Positions 45,453 through 54,620 of a stretch of 64,000 bases of DNA are shown here, one piece after another; position 1 is the stretch's first letter, and the number at the start of each line of letters is the position of its first letter. The position numbers and the translations under genes were made by a program. The notes beneath the pieces are model-generated. The model was not told where the DNA came from. It was given only the letters and a program-made list of their open reading frames with translations, and made no database searches. Location: NCBI RefSeq assembly GCF_000949635.1, contig NZ_BAFN01000001.1:2841673-2905672 (forward strand), in the 5' to 3' direction. The DNA is from Candidatus Brocadia sinica JPN1 (lineage in GTDB: Bacteria; Planctomycetota; Brocadiia; Brocadiales; Brocadiaceae).

Positions 45453-45679
45453 GAATATTTCTTTTGGAGCCCAGCAAGTCCTTCATTTCCTGAAATTAAT
45501 TCTACTTTGCCTTCGTCAAGTTCCTGACAACGTTTTTTGATTTCTTTCATCCATTCCTCACTTATTGGGAAGTCTTCTTCAAAATCTAAGCTTTCAAGAA
45601 GTAACTCAGCGAGATATGCTCGAGAATTTGCAGGAAGCGCTAATATACTGTCAATGATATCGTCAATATTTTTTACCAT
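45449..45679 (-). CDS. Addiction-module antitoxin (Unstab_antitox family)
   Basis: 76 residues. The pattern DDIIDSILALPANSRAYLAELLLESL, then PISEEWMKEIKKRCQELDEG, is that of putative addiction-module components (PF09720 type), which pair with RelE/ParE toxins. It is upstream of and coupled to the truncated toxin (ATGA). GTTAGGAGGTTTAAA-like sequence upstream gives a good ribosome-binding site. Confidence 0.88.
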   Translation of the reverse strand: MVKNIDDIIDSILALPANSRAYLAELLLESLDFEEDFPISEEWMKEIKKRCQELDEGKVELISGNEGLAGLQKKYS

Positions 45680-45816
45680 TTTAAACCTCCTAACAGGTAG
45701 CTTTTTGTAAATTATCTCATTTTTGTTGCCTAATTTATATTGTAATACTACATTAAATAAGGACGAATATAAAGCATATCGTTATGAAAAAACTCCCAAA
45801 CAGATAAATTAAATTT

Positions 45817-46067
45817 GGGTAGGGTGTTTTAAGGCGCTGTTTTTTTGCGCTGAATCCACCTTCACAATACCCACCCCTGAGTCCCCTCCCGGGAGGGGAC
45901 TCAGGGGTGGGTTCGCTCCGCCCATTGCAATTAACAATTCATCCCTATAATCCAGTTCAAAATTTCTGGTTCAATCTGTAAGATTACGCCAGTCCTGATG
46001 GTAGATTCGGCGCAAAAGACAGCGCCTTAATCGTTCGACTGAGCAATCGACGAAGTCCACCCTACCC
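45817..46067. repeat. MITE-like element with terminal inverted repeats
   Basis: Outer arms GGGTAGGGTG (45817-45826) and CACCCTACCC (46058-46067) are exact complements. Inner arms AAGGCGCTGTTTTTTTGCGC (from 45831) and GCGCAAAAGACAGCGCCTT (to 46028) are near-complements. A perfect palindrome lies inside. The whole 250-base unit has no ORF, abuts the gcvPB stop codon and looks like a non-autonomous mobile repeat. No copy of a matching transposase was seen in the window. Confidence 0.6.
45869..45912. repeat. Perfect 44-bp palindrome
   Basis: Two exact 22-base arms meet at CCCGGG with no loop; each arm contains CCACCCCTGAGTCCCC or its complement. It is related in wording to the palindromic repeat at 63909-63979. 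Confidence 0.9.
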
Positions 46068-46068
46068 G

Positions 46069-47628
46069 TTACTCCCATTTCAATTTCGGTTCGCGGGCGG
46101 CCTTTACTTCATCCGGACGACCGATCAGGGTAGTTTGTGGCGTGTTACGTACCACCTCTGGTCGTTGTTCTATGTCTTGAGCTATCCGGATCATGGCGGC
46201 AACAAAAGTATCTAATGTCTCCCGTGATTCTGTCTCTGTAGGTTCTATCATCAAGGCCTCTTCCACAATCAATGGAAAGTAAATCGTGGGGGCGTGGAAA
46301 CCGTAATCCAGTAGTTTCTTGGCGATGTCCAGAGCAGACACGCCTTTTTGCTTTTGTCTTTTTGCAGAGATAACGAATTCATGCATACAGGTCTTTCCAT
46401 AGGGAATGTCATAGTATTTTTTGAGTTTGTGCCGCAGGTAGTTGGCATTTAAGACGGCATGTTCACCCACCTTGCAAACACCTTCCTTGCCCAGTGACAA
46501 CAGATAGGTATAAGCCCTGATCATCATCCCAATATGACCGTAGAACGCCCTGACCCTTCCTATGGAATCAGGGTAGTCATAATTTAAGATATATTTTTTC
46601 CGTAACACTTCAGCCACAGAGTTCACAGAGGACACAGAGTTATGAGGAAGCAGGGGCGAACGGCCGCTAGCCCCTGCACTTTTTCTCTCTGCGATCTCTG
46701 TGCGCTCTGTGGCTAATACATCGATTCGTGGGACAGGTAAAAAGGGTTTTAATGCCTCAGTAACGCCAATGGGTCCGGCGCCTGGTCCTCCCCCGCCATG
46801 TGGAGTGGAAAAGGTCTTATGAAGGTTCAGGTGTAGGATGTCTACACCCATATCACCTGGTCGGGCTATGCCCAGGAGGGCGTTCATATTTGCCCCGTCA
46901 CAATAGACGAGTCCACCTGCATTATGGGCGATCTTGCATATCTCCACAATATCCTTCTCAAAGAGACCAAGGGTATTGGGATTGGTGATCATGAGGGCGG
47001 CTGTATCACGAGTAAAGAATGCTTTTAATTTCTCTATGTCAACGAGACCGTTGGCATTTGATTGAATCGATTCGACCTCATAACCACAAAGGGCGGCCGA
47101 GGCAGGGTTGGTGCCATGTGCAGAATCGGGGATGATGATCTTGTGTCTGGTTTCGCCCTTTTTCTCCAGGTAAGCACGAATGATCAACATGCCAGTTAAT
47201 TCGCCATGGGCACCAGCGGCAGGTTGTAAGGTAAATGCTGGCATCCCCGAAATATTTACGAGGATTTGCTCAAGCTCGTAAAGGAGTTTCAGGATACCCT
47301 GACATTGCTCAATAGGCTGATATGGGTGTAATTTCGTAAAACCCTCCAGGCGGGCTGCATCCTCATTAATCCTGGGATTATATTTCATGGTGCATGAACC
47401 CAACGGGTAAAAATTGGTATCCACGCAGAAGTTCATTTGAGAGAGTCTGGTGAAATGCCGTACGACATCGATCTCTGAAACTTCGGGCAATTTTGCCTCT
47501 TGTTTCCTTAGCATCTTTTCAGGGAGGAAATTTGTTATAGGTTTCTCCGGTACATCACAGGCAGGGAGGATAAAACACCGTCTGCCAGGAGAAGATTTTT
47601 CAAAGATGAGTGGTTCAGTATTGTTCAT
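46069..47628 (-). CDS. gcvPB: Glycine dehydrogenase (decarboxylating) subunit 2, GcvPB
   Basis: 519 residues, the C-terminal half of the P-protein, which carries the PLP lysine. With GcvPA it decarboxylates glycine and passes the aminomethyl group to GcvH. Motifs: [21 protein letters not shown]-like start, [37 protein letters not shown], and the PLP site [20 protein letters not shown]. About 40 residues between PRIDVLA and [13 protein letters not shown] are encoded by a palindromic repeat; the usual protein is ~480 residues. Its partner gcvPA lies 2.2 kb upstream, separated by a toxin-antitoxin relic and an IS4 element. Confidence 0.96.
   Translation of the reverse strand: [519 protein letters not shown]
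46612..46714. repeat. Palindromic repeat inserted in frame inside gcvPB
   Basis: Arms AGCCACAGAGTTCACAGAGG (from 46612) and CTCTGTGCGCTCTGTGGCT (to 46714) are largely complementary, and an inner hairpin GCAGGGGC (46650-46657)/GCCCCTGC (46670-46677) sits between them. The unit adds roughly 35-40 residues without breaking the frame. Confidence 0.75.
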
Positions 47629-47723
47629 AGTCTTTAACTGTATTATCTAGTTTGCAGGATGGATTTTATTTTATTAAGTAAAGTTCTATAAATAGGTTCT
47701 GCTGTTTGAATGAATTCCTTTAT

Positions 47724-49039
47724 CAGCATTGTCCGGTTAAGTTTTTGCGTGGTCATAATTTTTAGCATGTTCTTTGAAATTGTAGTTACCAAAAGGAGAA
47801 AAGTTTAAGTTTCTGGCTTCATTATTTATTTTGATTCTCAACTCTCTGACTCTTTTGATAGAAACTTTTTCTTTGAAATTATTGTGACAGTAAATAGCAA
47901 GTAGAAGATAGGTAATTAACCCTGCAAGTATTTGAACCATTAATCCGTGCTGTGATCGTGCGATAAGATGATAGACCTTGAGGTGGCGCTTCCACCAACC
48001 AAAGAATATTTCAATATTCCAGCGAAGCTTGTAAAGAGAAGCGATATCTTCAGCAGTAAGGTCATGGCGGTCAGTTGCAACCCAATACTCTTTAGCGTCT
48101 ATCCAATACCCGATAAGGCGAACAGGTTTTTCTGTCTGATTCACCTGGGGTGTTCCAAGCAGGACAAGGGCATCATAAAAGACTATGCTCCCTGGCTTGA
48201 GAGGATTGGTTTTTATAACGGATTTATTTGTATTCTCTTTGATACGGCAGACAAAATGCTTTCCTTCTGTCTGCCATAGGTCAAAGTCTTTATGGCACTG
48301 ATAATAACGGTCCATGATTCCCGTCTGACCAGGGGAGAGTATTTTGTTTACGAAAGGGCGTTCGTCACCTTTACCATCGGTAAGGTAAATTTTTGATGGA
48401 ATAGAATGGTTAAGATTAAAACCAAGGTGGGCTTTTGCTTTTTTTGCCCCCTTTCGGTAATCTGCCCAATGCATGGAAAGGACTGCGTCAATGAATGAAC
48501 CATCAATACTGACGAGTTCCCCCAGATGTTCATATTCCTTGGGGAGCACCTTTGTGGCATCGGCTTGAAGTTTCGTGAAAATAAAGAGGAGTTGCTCGAT
48601 GCCTCTGTGGTTGATGGCCTCGAAAAAGCTGCTCTTTTTGATACCGTCGGGAGGCGCTATTTCGGTTCTGGCAAAATCATCCTCTTGGAGTTCCTGAAGG
48701 AGATCTCTGCCTGAGGAATGTTCTTCGAGATGGTAATAAATAAGTGCTTTGAGTTGTTGTTCGAAATTCATCTGCAACGGCCTGTTTCCTTTTGATTCAA
48801 GAGGTGGCACCGAATGAAAAATATTCTGTACAGGACTAAACAGTTCATGAAACGTGGGAATTTTTTGCTGTTTGCAAAACGGATCAATGGTATATGGCAT
48901 TTTTATAACTCCTTTATAGTTAAAGTGTTATAAAAATTTTGCCATCATTGACTATTTCAAAAAGTCAAGCAAAAAATACCTCTTTCTAAAAAAATTTATT
49001 GTCTTTTGTTTTACGCAAATTTCTAACCGGACAATGCTG
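47724..49039 (-). mobile_element. IS4-family insertion sequence with intact 9-bp target duplication
   Basis: Terminal inverted repeats CAGCATTGTCCGGTTA (47724-47739) and TAACCGGACAATGCTG (49024-49039) match over 16 bases. The direct repeat TTCCTTTAT flanks both sides (47715-47723 and 49040-49048). The 1316-bp element carries one full-length transposase. Perfect repeats and an intact gene indicate a recent insertion. Confidence 0.95.
47737..48900 (-). CDS. IS4-family transposase
   Basis: 387 residues. DDE residues in SIDGSFIDAVLSMH and GIMDRYYQCHKDF, and the IS4 signature Y-x2-R-x3-E-x6-K in YKLRWNIEIFFGWWKRHLKV. A DUF4372-like N-terminus is present (NRPLQMNFEQQLKALIYYHL). The frame is complete and fills nearly the whole element. 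Confidence 0.95.
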   Translation of the reverse strand: MPYTIDPFCKQQKIPTFHELFSPVQNIFHSVPPLESKGNRPLQMNFEQQLKALIYYHLEEHSSGRDLLQELQEDDFARTEIAPPDGIKKSSFFEAINHRGIEQLLFIFTKLQADATKVLPKEYEHLGELVSIDGSFIDAVLSMHWADYRKGAKKAKAHLGFNLNHSIPSKIYLTDGKGDERPFVNKILSPGQTGIMDRYYQCHKDFDLWQTEGKHFVCRIKENTNKSVIKTNPLKPGSIVFYDALVLLGTPQVNQTEKPVRLIGYWIDAKEYWVATDRHDLTAEDIASLYKLRWNIEIFFGWWKRHLKVYHLIARSQHGLMVQILAGLITYLLLAIYCHNNFKEKVSIKRVRELRIKINNEARNLNFSPFGNYNFKEHAKNYDHAKT

Positions 49040-49385
49040 TTCCTTTATGGTAGTCCAGCGAATATCCAGGTATTCATGAGCAAGAATGTTTCTCAAGACT
49101 GCCCATCGTGAGATATTCTCACCAAAAACCTCATCAAAGTGAGGAGAAGCGCCGAGTTCTTTCAAGATTTCCTTATATGAAGTGGGGTTTCTCCTATCTT
49201 CAGAAGCAAGGATGACTTTGGCTATGTCTATGGAACAAGTAACTATATTTTCAATCCATCTCTCGAGATTTCTCCTTGTATCCCTGTCTCCATTATAAGT
49301 TTTCCAATCAATTTTTGAGAATTTTTGGAAATCTGATAACTCTGATTTCATAAAGTCAGCGTATCGTATAAGTCGCTCTCTGTCT

Positions 49386-49820
49386 TCAGGTACTAACACC
49401 ATGTTTTATTCTCTCTTTCAGATTCCAATATGACTCAACCCATTGCCTGAAATCAATAGCTTCAGAGGTAATTCTTAAAAGAAAGTCCATATAAAGATTA
49501 TGATTTTTTATAATAATGGGGATGCCTCTCAGTGCGCTGTCTGCAATAGTGGAAGCGGCTCTGTTGAGGATCAGCAGGTCTACCTCCTTTTCAACAATTT
49601 TTTCAATATCTAACCAAATGGATTTTTCGTAGTTGCTCCTGAAGTCTGTTTTTTCTCAATCATAACCTTTCCCTTCCGGGACAAAATATATGGCTATATC
49701 AACGTCTGAATCAATGCCGTCCTGACCTCTTGCCCAGGAACCAAAGAGGAAAGCGAAGGAGATATCGTCTCTTTTTTCAAAATAGACCTTCAGTTTTTCT
49801 ACGATTTTATTTGTATTCAT
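49386..49820 (-). pseudogene. mntA: MntA-like minimal nucleotidyltransferase antitoxin with in-frame TGA
   Basis: ATG at 49820. The frame gives FAFLFGSWARGQDGIDSDVD, the GS-x(n)-D-x-D nucleotidyltransferase active site, then stops at TGA (49658-49656, codon 55) and continues in the same frame for 89 codons as family sequence (IEKIVEKEVDLLILNRAAST) to the natural stop at 49386. The context KGYD-stop-EK suggests TGG changed to TGA. It is the partner of the HepT-like toxin; in characterised pairs MntA AMPylates a tyrosine of HepT to inactivate it. Located 19 bases after gcvPA. Confidence 0.85.
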
Positions 49821-49839
49821 TTAGCGATGGTTTTATTTG

Positions 49840-51180
49840 CTAAATATGTGACAACTCAGTAACCAAACGGTCGATCGATTCTTTGGTCTTCGTCTCTGTT
49901 ACACACAAGAGCATACTATTGTCCAGTTCGGGGTAAAATTCAGAAAGTTCTAAACCACCAATGATTCCTTTTTTTAGCAGGTACTCGTTGATCTTATTTG
50001 TACGCAGATTGCCCTGTGCTTTTAAGACAAATTCATGAAAGAATAGTTGTTGAAATGCCGGTTCAAAGATATTCAGTGAACACAGTCTTTCATACGCATA
50101 ATGGCTTTTTTGGATATTGAGACGAGAAAGTTCCGCCATACCCTTTTTTCCTAATGCACAGAGATAAATGCATGCCCTTAATGCAAGGAGCGCTTGATTG
50201 GTACAAATATTGGAAGTCGCCTTCTCCCTTCGTATGTGTTGTTCCCTGGCCTGCAGGGTGAGGACGAAACACCTTTTTCCGGTGCTATCCACCGTTTCCC
50301 CAGCGATCCTTCCGGGCATCTTGCGCAAAAGCTCTTTTTTTACCGTAAAAAAACCGAGGTATGGTCCACCATAGTTTAGATAATTTCCCAAAACCTGGGC
50401 CTCGCCAACGGCAATATCGGCATTGTATTCACCCGGTGGTTTCAGGATGCCCAGAGAAATGGGGTTTACACAAGCGATAAAAAGGCTGTCATGCCTGTGG
50501 GTAATATTTGAGATGGTCTCCATGTCTTCAATACAGCCAAAGAAGTTTGGATTTTGGATGAGTACAGCAGCGGTGCTGTCGTCAATAACTTTCTCCAGTT
50601 GGTTCATGTCCGTTATTCCGTCAGGTGCGTCTATTTCAATAATTTCTGTATGCAATCCTTTCAAATAGGTCTTGAGCACCTGCCGGTATTCAGAATGGAT
50701 TGCCCGTGAGCAAACAACCTTATTCTTTTCTTTCAGCCGAATGGACAAGAGTGCTGCCTCCGTTAAGGCAGTTGAACCATCGTACATGGAGGAATTTGCC
50801 ACATCCATACCAGTTAACTCACACATCAATGTTTGGAATTCATAGATTACCTGAAGCGTACCCTGGCTTACTTCGGGCTGGTAGGGTGTATAACAGGTAT
50901 AAAATTCACTCCTCGACGCCAGGTGGTCTACAACAGACGGGATATAGTGTTCATAGGCGCCGGCACCTAAAAATGAAATGTATTTGTCGATATTGCGATT
51001 CTTTTCACTGAAATCTTTTAAGGCTCTTAATACCTGTGGTTCGGAAAGGCCGTTGGGTAATGGTAAAGAAAATTTTCTTAACGTCTTTGGGACGTCTTCA
51101 AGGAGCGCTTCAAAAGAAGGTATCCCTATTTCTTTCAGCATTATTTCTTTATCGCGTGCGGTGTTCGGAATGTAATCCAT
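49840..51180 (-). CDS. gcvPA: Glycine dehydrogenase (decarboxylating) subunit 1, GcvPA
   Basis: 446 residues from ATG 51180, which follows CGGAGATGTT; the frame stays open upstream to 51528 but that part is the shadow of carB. Family motifs: IPNTARDKEIMLKEIG at the N-terminus, ASRSEFYTCYTPYQPEVSQG, YDGSTALTEAALLSIRL and LGNYLNYGGPYLGFF. N-terminal half of the glycine-cleavage P-protein; it needs GcvPB for activity. It sits 109 bases downstream of carB. Confidence 0.96.
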   Translation of the reverse strand: MDYIPNTARDKEIMLKEIGIPSFEALLEDVPKTLRKFSLPLPNGLSEPQVLRALKDFSEKNRNIDKYISFLGAGAYEHYIPSVVDHLASRSEFYTCYTPYQPEVSQGTLQVIYEFQTLMCELTGMDVANSSMYDGSTALTEAALLSIRLKEKNKVVCSRAIHSEYRQVLKTYLKGLHTEIIEIDAPDGITDMNQLEKVIDDSTAAVLIQNPNFFGCIEDMETISNITHRHDSLFIACVNPISLGILKPPGEYNADIAVGEAQVLGNYLNYGGPYLGFFTVKKELLRKMPGRIAGETVDSTGKRCFVLTLQAREQHIRREKATSNICTNQALLALRACIYLCALGKKGMAELSRLNIQKSHYAYERLCSLNIFEPAFQQLFFHEFVLKAQGNLRTNKINEYLLKKGIIGGLELSEFYPELDNSMLLCVTETKTKESIDRLVTELSHI

Positions 51181-51289
51181 AACATCTCCGTTGAAATGCA
51201 AAATTGAGTCTGGGAATAGAGGTCTGTGTTGATGAAAAAATTGAAGCAAAAAAGGGTAAAACAAGCAACGAAAAAAACTTTTGAATGAT

Positions 51290-54200
51290 TTATGTACGAT
51301 AGTATTCCTGAATAGGTTTGACGTCAAGGCTTCCGTTTTTGAGCGCCTCGATAGCCTTCGTAGCGGCCACTGCACCGGCAAGTGTTGTAAAATAGGGGAC
51401 ATGGTGAAGAAGTGCGGTGCGCCGGATGGAATAGGATGCCTCCTGGGCTGCCTTACCTCCTGTGGTGTTGATGACAAGTTGGATTTCGTTACTCTTGATG
51501 TGGTCGACAATATTGGGCCTTCCTTCAATGACTTTTAAGACAGGTGTGACAGGAACGTTATTTTCGGAAAGTACTTTAGCTGTGCCGTTTGTGGCTACAA
51601 GCCTGAAACCCATCTGTGAGAGTTTTTTTGCAATGGGGACAATGGGCTTTTTGTCTCTGTCTCTTACGCTCATGAAAACGCTACCCGTTAATGGGAGGCT
51701 GCAGTCAGCCGCCATCTGGGATTTGGCATAGGCACGACCAAAGTCCTTATCTATTCCCATGACCTCGCCTGTTGATTTCATTTCCGGTCCTAAGATTGTA
51801 TCGACCCCTTTAAACTTTATAAAAGGAAAGACCGCCTCTTTCACGGCAATATGTTTTAATTCCATGTTCGTGGAGATATTGAGTTCGCTGAGCTTCTTTC
51901 CCATGATTACCTTTGTTGCAATCTTGGCCAGCGGAATACCAATCGCCTTGCTGACAAAGGGTACGGTCCTCGAAGCACGAGGATTGACCTCCAGCACATA
52001 CACCATTTTATCTTTAATGGCATATTGTATATTGATGAGACCTATTACGTTCAAGGCCAGCGCTATGACTCGTGTCTGTTTTTTTAGTTCGGCAATAATA
52101 TCGTTCCCGATGGAATATGGTGGGAGCGAGCAGGCGCTGTCTCCGGAATGGATGCCGGCTTCTTCGATGTGTTCCATAACGCCGCCAATAAGCACTTCCT
52201 TACCGTCACAAATAGCGTCAACATCAATTTCTGTGGCATCTTCCAAAAATCTGTCAATGAGAACAGGATGTTCTGGTGAGACATGAACAGCATGCGTAAT
52301 ATATTCCTCTAAACCAGCTTCATCGTACACAATACGCATGGCTCTTCCTCCAAGGACATAGGATGGGCGGAGCAGTACAGGGTAGCCTATTTTACAGGCA
52401 ATAACCTTTGCCTCCGTGGCAGACCGTGCACATCCATTATCCGGCTGTCTTAAATTTAATCGGTTCATTAAGGCTGCAAACCGTTCACGATCCTCTGCAA
52501 CATCAATACTTTCCGGAGAAGTTCCCAGTATTTTAACACCCTCTTTTTCCAGGGGTATGGCCAATTTTAACGGTGTTTGTCCGCCAAATTGGACGATAAC
52601 GCCTTCGGGCTTCTCCTTATCAATAATTTCAAGGACGTCTTCCAGGGTAAGTGGTTCAAAATAAAGCCGGTCAGAAGTGTCGTAATCCGTACTTACCGTC
52701 TCCGGATTGCAATTGACCATAATCGTTTCGTAACCCAATTCTTTTAAGGCAAAGACCCCATGAACACAACAGTAATCGAACTCAATACCCTGTCCGATAC
52801 GGTTAGGTCCGCTCCCGAGGATGATGACCTTTTTCTTCTGAGTAGGCTCCGCCTCACACGCCCCTTCATAGGCTGAGTACAAATATGGTGTAAAGGCCTT
52901 GAATTCGGCAGCACAGGTATCCACATGTTTAAACACCGGCCTGATTGATTCCCCCTGACGGTACGTTCGCACCGTTTTTTCATCAACATTACACAAACAA
53001 GCCAGATATTTATCTGAATAACCGCGTCGTTTTGCCTCAGTCAGCATTTCCTTGTCCAGTGTAAATATCTCTCTGTTTTGAGAGGTATGAGCATTTTCAG
53101 AACACTTCCGCCGTATCTCGTCTTCCATGTCCAGTACCTGTTTGATATTGTAAAGGAACCAGCGGTCAATATGAGTCCATTTAAATATCTCGTCCAGACT
53201 CATGCCAAACCGTAGCGCATCGGCAATGTGCCAGAGCCTGTCAGAATTTGGGACCATCAATTTCGTTCTTAAAAACTCGTACCGTTGCTCAGTAGACCAT
53301 TTGTCACTCCCTGAGGGCCATAACGACTCAAATCCATATCGCCCTGATTCTAAGGAACGGATGGCTTTACCGATGGCCTCTTTAAACGTACGTCCCATTG
53401 CCATGACCTCCCCCACTGACTTCATATGGATAGTAAGTGTCTGATCAGTATCAGGGAATTTTTCAAAATTAAACCGGGGCACTTTTACGACACAATAATC
53501 GATGGTGGGTTCAAAACAGGCAGGGGTATAACGGGTGATGTCGTTAGGGATTTCATCAAGGGTGTAGCCAACCGCCAGCTTTGCAGCAATTTTAGCGATA
53601 GGAAAACCCGTAGCCTTTGAGGCAAGGGCGGAGCTTCTCGAAACCCTTGGGTTCATCTCGATGGCCAGCATTTCTCCATTATCCGGGTTCATGGAGAACT
53701 GAATATTGGAACCACCGGTCTCAACGCCTATTTCCCGAATAATCTTAATTGCCGCATCCCGCATAACCTGATATTCGACATCGGTAAGGGTTTGGGCAGG
53801 GGCAACCGTGATGCTATCGCCCGTATGTACACCCATGGGATCAAAATTTTCAATTGAGCAAATGATCACGACATTGTCTTTTAAATCACGCATTACTTCC
53901 AGTTCATATTCCTTCCAGCCTAAAACGGAACGCTCCACAAGGACTTCATGTACCGGGCTGGCTTCAAGGGCTACCTTGATATATTCTTTGTATTCTTCGA
54001 TATTATATGCTGCATTTCCACCGGTGCCTCCTAACGTAAAAGAAGGACGAATAATAGCCGGAAAACCTATTTTTTCGATAACCGTCATGCCTTCGTCGTA
54101 CGAACGGACATAAGCACTTTCAGGAACCGGGATACCAATCTGTTTCATGGCAGACTTAAAGAGCGACCTATCTTCGGCTTTTTTGATGGCATCCAGCTTG

Positions 54201-54553
54201 GCGCCGATCAATTCTACGCCAAATTCATCCAGTACACCCTTTTCTGCAAGGTTAACTGCCGTATTTAAACCGGTTTGTCCGCCCAATGTTGGAAGTAATG
54301 CCTGTGGGCGTTCCTTTGCGATAACCTTTGCCACCATTTCCGTCGTTATCGGTTCTATATAAGTCCTGTCGGCAACTTCTGGGTCTGTCATAATGGTGGC
54401 AGGATTACTGTTTACGAGGACAACCTTATATCCCTCTTCGCGGAGCGCTTTACAGGCCTGGGTGCCTGAATAATCGAATTCGCAGGCCTGGCCGATGACG
54501 ATCGGGCCTGAGCCAATAATCAGGATTTTTTGTATATCGGTTCTCTTGGGCAT
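51290..54553 (-). CDS. carB: Carbamoyl-phosphate synthase large subunit
   Basis: 1087 residues. Two homologous ATP-grasp halves: the first begins [22 protein letters not shown] and the second [21 protein letters not shown] near residue 570. The C-terminal MGS-like allosteric domain follows ([20 protein letters not shown]). It makes carbamoyl phosphate for arginine and pyrimidine synthesis with CarA, encoded 67 bases upstream. Confidence 0.98.
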   Translation of the reverse strand: MPKRTDIQKILIIGSGPIVIGQACEFDYSGTQACKALREEGYKVVLVNSNPATIMTDPEVADRTYIEPITTEMVAKVIAKERPQALLPTLGGQTGLNTAVNLAEKGVLDEFGVELIGAKLDAIKKAEDRSLFKSAMKQIGIPVPESAYVRSYDEGMTVIEKIGFPAIIRPSFTLGGTGGNAAYNIEEYKEYIKVALEASPVHEVLVERSVLGWKEYELEVMRDLKDNVVIICSIENFDPMGVHTGDSITVAPAQTLTDVEYQVMRDAAIKIIREIGVETGGSNIQFSMNPDNGEMLAIEMNPRVSRSSALASKATGFPIAKIAAKLAVGYTLDEIPNDITRYTPACFEPTIDYCVVKVPRFNFEKFPDTDQTLTIHMKSVGEVMAMGRTFKEAIGKAIRSLESGRYGFESLWPSGSDKWSTEQRYEFLRTKLMVPNSDRLWHIADALRFGMSLDEIFKWTHIDRWFLYNIKQVLDMEDEIRRKCSENAHTSQNREIFTLDKEMLTEAKRRGYSDKYLACLCNVDEKTVRTYRQGESIRPVFKHVDTCAAEFKAFTPYLYSAYEGACEAEPTQKKKVIILGSGPNRIGQGIEFDYCCVHGVFALKELGYETIMVNCNPETVSTDYDTSDRLYFEPLTLEDVLEIIDKEKPEGVIVQFGGQTPLKLAIPLEKEGVKILGTSPESIDVAEDRERFAALMNRLNLRQPDNGCARSATEAKVIACKIGYPVLLRPSYVLGGRAMRIVYDEAGLEEYITHAVHVSPEHPVLIDRFLEDATEIDVDAICDGKEVLIGGVMEHIEEAGIHSGDSACSLPPYSIGNDIIAELKKQTRVIALALNVIGLINIQYAIKDKMVYVLEVNPRASRTVPFVSKAIGIPLAKIATKVIMGKKLSELNISTNMELKHIAVKEAVFPFIKFKGVDTILGPEMKSTGEVMGIDKDFGRAYAKSQMAADCSLPLTGSVFMSVRDRDKKPIVPIAKKLSQMGFRLVATNGTAKVLSENNVPVTPVLKVIEGRPNIVDHIKSNEIQLVINTTGGKAAQEASYSIRRTALLHHVPYFTTLAGAVAATKAIEALKNGSLDVKPIQEYYRT

Positions 54554-54620
54554 TTGTGTTTCTTGGGTTAATTGAGTTAATTGGGCTTTTTATATCGGTT
54601 CTCGTTCTGAAGCAAATAAG

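Larger units (their letters stand above)
47643..49402 (-). pseudogene. hepT: HepT-like HEPN toxin (DUF86) split by an IS4-family element
   Basis: The 5' part (49402 to 49040) encodes most of the protein, including the RNase motif RNILAHEYLDIRW (R-x4-H plus Tyr). The IS inserts after WTTIKE. Removing the IS and one copy of its 9-bp duplication restores the frame into FIQTAEPIYRTLLNKIKSIL, ending at TAA 47645-47643: a normal HepT C-terminus. Before insertion the protein was about 144 residues. The present frame ends with IS-encoded residues (QHCPVRNLRKTKDNKFF). It overlaps the mntA-like antitoxin gene by 17 bases. Confidence 0.88.

Noticed and set aside
45868-45913. The GC-rich palindrome as a simple transcription terminator
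   Set aside because: It has no loop and no adjacent T-run; it fits a dispersed repeat better, although it could still impede transcription.
49656-49658. TGA in the mntA-like gene (and TGA at 43569) as selenocysteine codons, given selB nearby
   Set aside because: No SECIS-like hairpin directly follows either codon, neither family is known to use selenocysteine, and the contexts fit a TGG-to-TGA change. Nonsense mutation is simpler.
51181-51528. N-terminal extension of gcvPA
   Set aside because: It overlaps the carB 3' end, and the known GcvPA N-terminus begins at the ATG at 51180 with a ribosome-binding site.
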